Shown here piece after piece: positions 7,126-11,285 of a stretch of 11,285 bases of DNA (position 1 is its first letter; each line of letters begins with the position of its first letter). The position numbers and the translations under genes were made by a program. The notes beneath the pieces were generated by a model. It saw nothing but the letters and a program-made list of their open reading frames with translations, was not told the origin of the DNA and did no database searches. This DNA comes from Candidatus Firestoneibacteriota bacterium (GTDB taxonomy: Bacteria > Oederibacteriota > JAAXVQ01): the NCBI GenBank assembly GCA_013335425.1, contig JAAXVQ010000034.1, positions 1-11,285 on the forward strand, written 5' to 3'.

Positions 7126-7911
7126 TTATTTTCTCGGTGCGCCCGCCAGCATATCCGCAGCCTTGACCTCAGGCTGATGATAGCGCGTAATGCCTGGTGT
7201 TTTTTTTCCGAATTGGATGGATTGTTGCGGGCACCACTGTATACATGCCAGGCACTGTTCACACCCATGACCCCAAACCGGTTTTTGATTCTGCAGGCGG
7301 ATATTGCGGACCGGACAAATTTTCACACACAGGGCGCAACCATTACAGGCGGTATCGACCCAAAAATCTTTATCCATTTTCGCAATGTAAGGGAAAGACA
7401 TTTTATAGATGCCCGTAAATAATACTCGCTGCCACCAAGGACCTTTTTCCATCGGATGTGTTTGCCGCGACCTAACCGCCGGAGCCGTTTGGCGGATTTT
7501 TTCCCGAGACTGACGAAAACGCCGGTCTATCTCTTCCGACGATCCCGGACCGCCCCAAGGAATATAATTGGAAGGCATTCGCAGAGAAACTCCCAAGGAC
7601 AGGTTTAACCCACGCTGCGCCATGACTTTACGCAATTGCAACAACGTCGCCGAGACTTGCCCGGCATTGACCGCTACTGCGAAATAATATTTATCAGCGG
7701 GCAAATGAGCTATAAAATTCAGTACGACGCCCGGAACGCCCCACATATGGACCGGGAAAATCAAACCAACAGCTTCGACCGACCGGGCCCGGGAAGCTTC
7801 AGGATCCCGTGCCAGCGAAACCGGTTCACCCGTTTGCAGCTCTTTTGCAAAAAGTCGGGCGCTCCACAAAGAATTGCCAGTACCGGTATAGTAATATAGC
7901 ACCGTGTTCAT
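7126..7911 (-). CDS. EFR1-like flavodoxin-ferredoxin fusion protein
   Basis: The 261-residue protein joins two redox modules. The N-terminal half is flavodoxin-like, with the FMN phosphate loop YTGTGNS at residues 8-14 and IFPVHMWGVPG at 51-61. The C-terminal part has two [4Fe-4S] ferredoxin motifs: C189, C192, C195, C199, then C217, C220, C223, C227. This is the architecture of EFR1-type ferrodoxins, soluble electron carriers mostly of anaerobes whose partners are generally unknown. There is no signal peptide or membrane segment. The ATG at 7911 overlaps the glycosyltransferase stop as ATGA, with AGGAG four bases upstream, so translation is probably coupled to that gene. A direct link between electron transfer and sugar transfer is not apparent; co-location may simply reflect operon growth. 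Rubrerythrin and radical SAM enzymes in the window also need low-potential electrons, but partnership is speculative. Confidence 0.9.
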   Translation of the reverse strand: MNTVLYYYTGTGNSLWSARLFAKELQTGEPVSLARDPEASRARSVEAVGLIFPVHMWGVPGVVLNFIAHLPADKYYFAVAVNAGQVSATLLQLRKVMAQRGLNLSLGVSLRMPSNYIPWGGPGSSEEIDRRFRQSREKIRQTAPAVRSRQTHPMEKGPWWQRVLFTGIYKMSFPYIAKMDKDFWVDTACNGCALCVKICPVRNIRLQNQKPVWGHGCEQCLACIQWCPQQSIQFGKKTPGITRYHQPEVKAADMLAGAPRK

Positions 7912-9638
7912 GAGACTCCTCTTCCCCGGAAATCGGACGAGCCCTGATAATAATCATAAAGTTTGATGGCTTTTAAAAATTCATACAACATCATGGAAAG
8001 ACAACGAGCCAAACCAGGAAACCCGTCTAAAAATCCTTTTTTACGAAAATAGGCCTTGAAAAACGTTTTAATCGGCACCCAAAGAATGAGGCTATAGAAA
8101 AACCGGGGTGGCTGATCAGGATTTTTAGCATAAATTTGTTGGGCATGCAAGGTGGTATAAAAGCTTACTTTGTCAAACATATCCTGGATGGAATCGGCCG
8201 TATAGTGATTGACATGCGCTTGCAATTGCATAATTTTTCCCGACACCCGCACTTCCTCATGCACCAAGTTCTCAAAAGCCGCGCCGGATCTGCGAAACAG
8301 CTTCACCGCGCCGCCCAGGGTATCCCCCGGCTTGAAACCCCGCCGACGGCGTACGAAATCATGCCAGTAGACTTTTTTGCCGAACTGTTGTCCATGCTTC
8401 AACCAACGTCCCAAGGCAAAATTCCGACGTAGAATACGAAACCCGCCCAGTTCATCCGCCGCCCCCTGAAAAGCCGCGCGAAACATGGGAATCGATTCCA
8501 ACGGCACTTCTTCATCCGCATCAAAGGTGAATATCCAATCTCCCGTGGCTTGGGCCAAGCCTGCATTCCATTGGGAAGAAAAGTCTGTCATTGCCCGCAC
8601 AATGACTCGGGCGCGAAATTGTTTGGCAATTTTCACGGTTTGATCCGTGCTCTGGCTGTCCACAACGATAATTTCGTCCACCCACCATAAACTTTTTAAA
8701 AGGCGCGGCAGGCATTTTTCCTCATTTTTGGTTAAAATTACAGCCGAAAGCTTACCCGGAAGCTTTTTCCCCTGGAGATCACCGGCAGCGGGAGCCTTCG
8801 CGGGGAGGTCCGCCACAAAATTCCGCAACAAACGTACCGCATCTTTGGGAAAGACGACAATTTCTTTTTGTTGCATACTTTCCGCCAAGCGCGCATTATT
8901 CTCCGGGTGCGCACCCCAGCGCGCTTCAAAGAGTCCCAGATCCTTCTGCTGCTGTCCTGAACTGTTCGCAAGCGCGTGTCGGGATATTTCGCCAAAATGA
9001 TATATGGGGCAAGGTATCGTCAGACGCGGCGCCCCGGATAATGCGATTTTCCATTGAAAATCGTCTGCAGCACAGCTATTAACAAACGTTGAATCCCAAC
9101 CTTTAACCAGGTTAAAAAGTTTTCGCCCGCAGAGCCAACAGGAGCCCGGGGCGTGGTTTAAAACCAAGGGGGCGCGCCACGCCTTGCGACGCAAGCGGGT
9201 AAGCATGTCCGGTTTGAGATCAGCCGGCGATTTAATTGAGCCGCGTTTGATTTTTTTTTGAAGCCAGGGCCAGTTTGGCGAGATCATGCCTTCGGGAAAA
9301 CATTCAAACCAAGTCATCAGGGTGCTCAAGCTCCCTGGGCCGAAAACAATATCGTTGTCGGCTTGAAGTAAAACCGGATTTTTTGCCAGTTCGGCCGCCT
9401 GATTGATGGCCGCCGCAACGCCCAAGTTCTTCGAAAATCGGCGAAATTTAAGTCCCTGAAAGTTGGGATTCGTGCTCAAGGGGTAAGTTTGCACCAAGTT
9501 CCGGGTATCATCCGTGGAACCATTGTCGATGAATACCAATTCAAAGGGAAGATCCGCACAATCGGGCCTGGACAAGCTGGCCAGGAAAATTTCCGTGAAT
9601 TCCCGATGATTATGTGCGATGGATAAAACACTCAACAT
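7908..9638 (-). CDS. Tandem two-domain family 2 glycosyltransferase
   Basis: The 576-residue protein holds two complete GT2-type domains. The first (about 1-250) starts LSVLSIAHNHREF, has VFIDNGSTDDT at 35-45, a DND metal/nucleotide-sugar motif at 94-96 and ADDF at 191-194. It resembles rhamnosyl- or galactosyl-type GT2 enzymes. A linker rich in Ala, Lys and Pro (about 275-295) leads to the second domain. This starts SAVILTKNEEKCLPRLL, then VDEIIVVDSQSTDQT, DADEE at 373-377, VKLFRRSG, LVHEEV and NHYT at 477-480. That pattern is typical of the WaaE/KdtX-type lipopolysaccharide core glucosyltransferases. The C-terminal hydrophobic and aromatic stretch (512-560) may touch the inner membrane. It probably adds two sugars in surface glycan synthesis; donor and acceptor are unknown. 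ATG at 9638 with GAGG upstream. First gene of the unit reading through to the cupin gene. Confidence 0.9.
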   Translation of the reverse strand: MLSVLSIAHNHREFTEIFLASLSRPDCADLPFELVFIDNGSTDDTRNLVQTYPLSTNPNFQGLKFRRFSKNLGVAAAINQAAELAKNPVLLQADNDIVFGPGSLSTLMTWFECFPEGMISPNWPWLQKKIKRGSIKSPADLKPDMLTRLRRKAWRAPLVLNHAPGSCWLCGRKLFNLVKGWDSTFVNSCAADDFQWKIALSGAPRLTIPCPIYHFGEISRHALANSSGQQQKDLGLFEARWGAHPENNARLAESMQQKEIVVFPKDAVRLLRNFVADLPAKAPAAGDLQGKKLPGKLSAVILTKNEEKCLPRLLKSLWWVDEIIVVDSQSTDQTVKIAKQFRARVIVRAMTDFSSQWNAGLAQATGDWIFTFDADEEVPLESIPMFRAAFQGAADELGGFRILRRNFALGRWLKHGQQFGKKVYWHDFVRRRRGFKPGDTLGGAVKLFRRSGAAFENLVHEEVRVSGKIMQLQAHVNHYTADSIQDMFDKVSFYTTLHAQQIYAKNPDQPPRFFYSLILWVPIKTFFKAYFRKKGFLDGFPGLARCLSMMLYEFLKAIKLYDYYQGSSDFRGRGVS

Positions 9639-9671
9639 ATTTTGGCCTCGGGGTTAGAATAAAACCGCCTC

Positions 9672-9680
9672 ATTATGCCA
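9672..9680 (-). promoter_or_regulatory. Extended -10 promoter for the glycosyltransferase unit
   Basis: TGGCATAAT on the minus strand is an extended -10 element (TGn plus CATAAT), about 34 bases before the ATG at 9638. The -35 region is poor. It contains a perfect 5-bp inverted repeat (TTATG-C-CATAA, 9673-9683), which could be an operator or chance. Confidence 0.5.
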
Positions 9681-9742
9681 TAATTTCCTTAAAAGAAAAG
9701 TGGAAAGCACCGCCCGGGCTCACCCGCATTTGAATTTGGCGC

Positions 9743-9771
9743 TTGCCAAGCAGGTGGGGACTCTTTATACT
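9743..9771 (+). promoter_or_regulatory. Strong sigma-70 promoter for the exported rubrerythrin
   Basis: TTGCCA (9743-9748) and TATACT (9766-9771) are separated by exactly 17 bases. Transcription should begin near 9778, leaving a short leader of about 27 bases that holds GGAGG at 9796-9800, four bases before the ATG. This is the closest match to consensus in the window and predicts substantial expression. No known peroxide-regulator site was recognised over it. Confidence 0.78.
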
Positions 9772-9804
9772 AAAGCCCGTCCCATATAACGACCTGGAGG
9801 AAAA

Positions 9805-10461
9805 ATGAAAAAACGTGTTTTAATCGTCACGGCTGGCTTGGCCCTGTCTTGCTTGTTTCCTTGGGCGGTTCAGGCCGCGGTGACGACCACGGCCCAAACG
9901 GCCATTACTGCCCCCGCTGTGCAAGTCGGCACCAGCCTGCAAAACCTCACCACCACGTTTAACGGCGAATCCCATGCCCAAGCCAAATACTTGGCGTTTG
10001 CAAAAAAAGCGCAATCTGAAGGTTATTTAAAAATCGCCAAGCTTTTTCGCGCGGCGGCCATGTCCGAAGGCATCCAGGCCCAACACCATGCCGCTGCCGT
10101 TAAAGCCATGGGCGGCATTGCCAAAGCGTCTCCGGAAACTCCCCGGGTTGGTTCAACCCGGGAAAATTTGGAAACTGCCTTAAAAAGCGAAACCTACGAG
10201 ATCGCCACCCTGTATCCGGCTTACATTCAAAAAGCCGAAACGGAAAAGAATCTTAAGGCCCTGCAGGCTTTCGGAGGCGCCAAAACTATCGAAGCCGTTC
10301 ACGTCAAGTTATTTGCGGCGGCACTGTCCAATTTGGAGGCTTGGAAAGCAACCGGGGATTTATATGTGTGCCGGGTTTGCGGCAATGTCGTTGAAAAGCT
10401 GGATTTCGAATACTGCCCGATTTGCAAGGAGCCTATCAGCGAGTTCGTCAAGATCCAATAA
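9805..10461 (+). CDS. Exported rubrerythrin (diiron plus rubredoxin domains) with signal peptide
   Basis: Rubrerythrins reduce hydrogen peroxide using a diiron four-helix bundle and a rubredoxin-like iron site. This 218-residue copy has both. The diiron half has GES (E55), SEGIQ (E88, Q91), SETYE (E129, E132) and EAVH (E163, H166). The C-terminal rubredoxin knuckles are C189-C192 and C204-C207. Two points are odd. First, residues 1-24 form a clear signal peptide (MKKR, hydrophobic core, AVQA before A25), followed by a Thr/Ala-rich linker to about residue 45, so the protein should be outside the cytosol; most rubrerythrins are cytosolic. Second, the first ExxH motif reads E88-G-I-Q91, so the His that normally binds one iron in the reduced state is Gln by my alignment. 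It has its own strong promoter and a terminator, so is probably monocistronic. Family is firm; peroxidase activity is inferred. Confidence 0.92.
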   Translation: MKKRVLIVTAGLALSCLFPWAVQAAVTTTAQTAITAPAVQVGTSLQNLTTTFNGESHAQAKYLAFAKKAQSEGYLKIAKLFRAAAMSEGIQAQHHAAAVKAMGGIAKASPETPRVGSTRENLETALKSETYEIATLYPAYIQKAETEKNLKALQAFGGAKTIEAVHVKLFAAALSNLEAWKATGDLYVCRVCGNVVEKLDFEYCPICKEPISEFVKIQ

Positions 10462-10481
10462 ACACCGCCTGAGATTCATCG

Positions 10482-10509
10482 CCGGACGGCTGCTTGCCGT
10501 CCCGGTTTT
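10482..10509 (+). terminator. Intrinsic terminator after the rubrerythrin gene
   Basis: A stem of nine base pairs with one bulged C (CCGGACGGC, loop TGCTT, GCCGTCCCGG) is followed directly by TTTT at 10506-10509. It starts 20 bases after the rubrerythrin stop. It should separate that transcript from the RRM gene. Confidence 0.78.
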
Positions 10510-10610
10510 CACACTCCGCGTAGGACGCCTTTTTCCACTGTTGCTATTTTCCGATGACAGCAATGCCGGCATGACCGGTTTGAACTTGAACCCAAGGGAG
10601 CCAAAGCACC

Positions 10611-11285
10611 ATGAAAATTTATATCAGCAATTTAGCGTTCGACATTTCCGAAGAAGAGGTGCGCCAAGCTTTCGAGGCCTTTGGGGAAGTTGCGGGAATT
10701 GAGTTGGCGAAAAATTCGGAAACCGGTGTTTTAAAAGGCTTCGGCTTTATCGAGATGCCCAACCGGTTTGAAGCCAAAGCCGCCATCACGCATTTAAATG
10801 ATCAAAAATTGAAAGGCCGTACACTCACGGTAATCGAAGCGCAAACCGCAGTCGATGAACCTGTTCAAAAAGCACCGGAGGATTCCTTCAAAACGCAGGA
10901 AAAATTTTCTTCCGCAAAGAACCGCGACCGTAAAAACCCTGCACCTTCCCATGCTGCCTCGGGAAAATATTCAAGCACGCGCAACGGGTACCGACCGGGA
11001 CAACCCGTATACGCCGAGGGCGGCGCTTCACGCCGGCCCAACAGCTATCGCAGTCAAACGACCCGATCAGCTGAGGGTTTTCGAAAACCCAATCCCAGGC
11101 CAGGAGGCTATCCTGCTCGCCCCGAGGGCGGCTACCGTTCGTCAGCCCCTCGACCCGGCGGTGGGTATCCGGTAAATACGGGACGCCCCGACGGAGGCTA
11201 TCGCTCCTCTGCACCCCGACCCGGCGGCGGGTATCCGGCCAAACCCGGACGCCCCGACGGAGGCTATCGCTCCTCTGCACCTCGA
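10611..11285 (+). CDS. RRM RNA-binding protein with Gly/Arg/Tyr repeat tail (partial, C-terminus beyond the window)
   Basis: The frame is open from the ATG to the window end, 225 codons without a stop. Residues 1-78 form one RNA recognition motif with RNP2 IYISNL (3-8) and RNP1 KGFGFIEM (42-49), typical of the small glycine-rich RNA-binding proteins of cyanobacteria and other bacteria. These bind single-stranded RNA and are often cold-induced. Residues 80-150 are a polar, charged linker. From about 152 the tail is a low-complexity repeat rich in Gly, Arg, Tyr, Pro and Ser (GGYRSSAPRPGGGYP), like eukaryotic RGG/GY tails. Such tails are usually shorter in bacterial RRM proteins. AAGGGAG lies 10 bases before the start. 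The upstream 100 bases, after the rubrerythrin terminator, must hold the promoter, but no good match was found; a perfect palindrome ATGCCGGCAT (10563-10572) lies there. RNA targets are unknown. Confidence 0.9.
   Translation, partial: MKIYISNLAFDISEEEVRQAFEAFGEVAGIELAKNSETGVLKGFGFIEMPNRFEAKAAITHLNDQKLKGRTLTVIEAQTAVDEPVQKAPEDSFKTQEKFSSAKNRDRKNPAPSHAASGKYSSTRNGYRPGQPVYAEGGASRRPNSYRSQTTRSAEGFRKPNPRPGGYPARPEGGYRSSAPRPGGGYPVNTGRPDGGYRSSAPRPGGGYPAKPGRPDGGYRSSAPR
11064..11285 (+). repeat. In-frame tandem 66-base repeats encoding the RRM protein tail
   Basis: Units begin at 11118, 11184 and 11250 (cut by the window edge), each 66 bases or 22 residues. A shorter, more diverged 54-base unit precedes them at 11064. 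The second unit and the visible third differ at only one of 36 bases, while the first differs from the second at many third positions and in VNT versus AKP near its end. Near-identity toward the right edge indicates recent duplication, and unit number may vary between strains. Confidence 0.88.

Noticed and set aside
9805..9880. Rubrerythrin as a lipoprotein anchored at C16 (ALSC)
   Set aside because: The hydrophobic core continues beyond the Cys to Trp20 and is followed by a good signal peptidase I site (VQA before A25), which fits better; not excluded.
10313..10702. Open frame spanning the end of the rubrerythrin and the start of the RRM gene
   Set aside because: It overlaps two well-supported genes in another frame and crosses an intrinsic terminator.
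10888..11280. Minus-strand open frame with repeated residues at the right edge
   Set aside because: It is the antisense reading of the tandem repeats of the RRM gene; the plus frame has a real RNA-binding domain joined to the repeats.
11118..11285. Possible CRISPR array or non-coding satellite
   Set aside because: Units are 66 bases, directly adjacent without unique spacers, and stay in the reading frame of the RRM protein.

Overview
The window is an ordinary-looking chromosomal segment from a Gram-negative bacterium that I cannot place to genus. Nine of its ten genes belong to known families and the tenth is an unrecognised partial gene at the left edge. A signal peptide on a rubrerythrin, a lipopolysaccharide-core-type glycosyltransferase, a PilZ protein and an RRM protein with a Gly/Arg/Tyr tail suggest an environmental Gram-negative lineage. 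Rubrerythrin, a flavodoxin-ferredoxin protein and two radical SAM enzymes fit low-oxygen or oxygen-sensitive metabolism. An uncultured PVC-type, Omnitrophota-like or deltaproteobacterial source is a guess only. There are no tRNA or rRNA genes, transposases, CRISPR arrays or phage genes.

Left block (1-4109, all minus strand): a cobalamin-binding radical SAM protein with a DUF4070-type tail is followed after 37 bases by miaB, which makes the ms2 modification of tRNA and appears to use a TTG start. After a 168-base gap holding a good sigma-70 promoter (TTTACA, 16 bases, TATAAT) comes yebC. Its stop overlaps the start of an acidic, leucine-rich protein of unknown function cut by the window edge.

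Centre (4110-4856): a 324-base divergent intergenic region carries two perfect 12-bp palindromes and a third related one. It is followed on the plus strand by a stand-alone PilZ (c-di-GMP receptor) gene and a GC-rich hairpin shared by the convergent gene ends.

Right block, minus strand (4857-9638): a probable operon reads double-domain GT2 glycosyltransferase, flavodoxin-ferredoxin (EFR1-like) protein, glucose-6-phosphate isomerase, Cupin_5 (DUF985) protein. Two of its three junctions are ATGA overlaps, so translation is probably coupled. Pgi and a surface-sugar glycosyltransferase make metabolic sense together; the redox protein and cupin do not have an obvious role in the set.

Right edge, plus strand (9639-11285): a strong consensus promoter drives an exported rubrerythrin with an unusual Gln at a diiron ligand position, ended by an intrinsic terminator. 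An RRM RNA-binding protein follows. Its tail is built from in-frame 66-base repeats that run off the window. The exported rubrerythrin and the repeat-built RRM protein are the best candidates for something unusual. I see no evidence for a wholly new multi-gene system.
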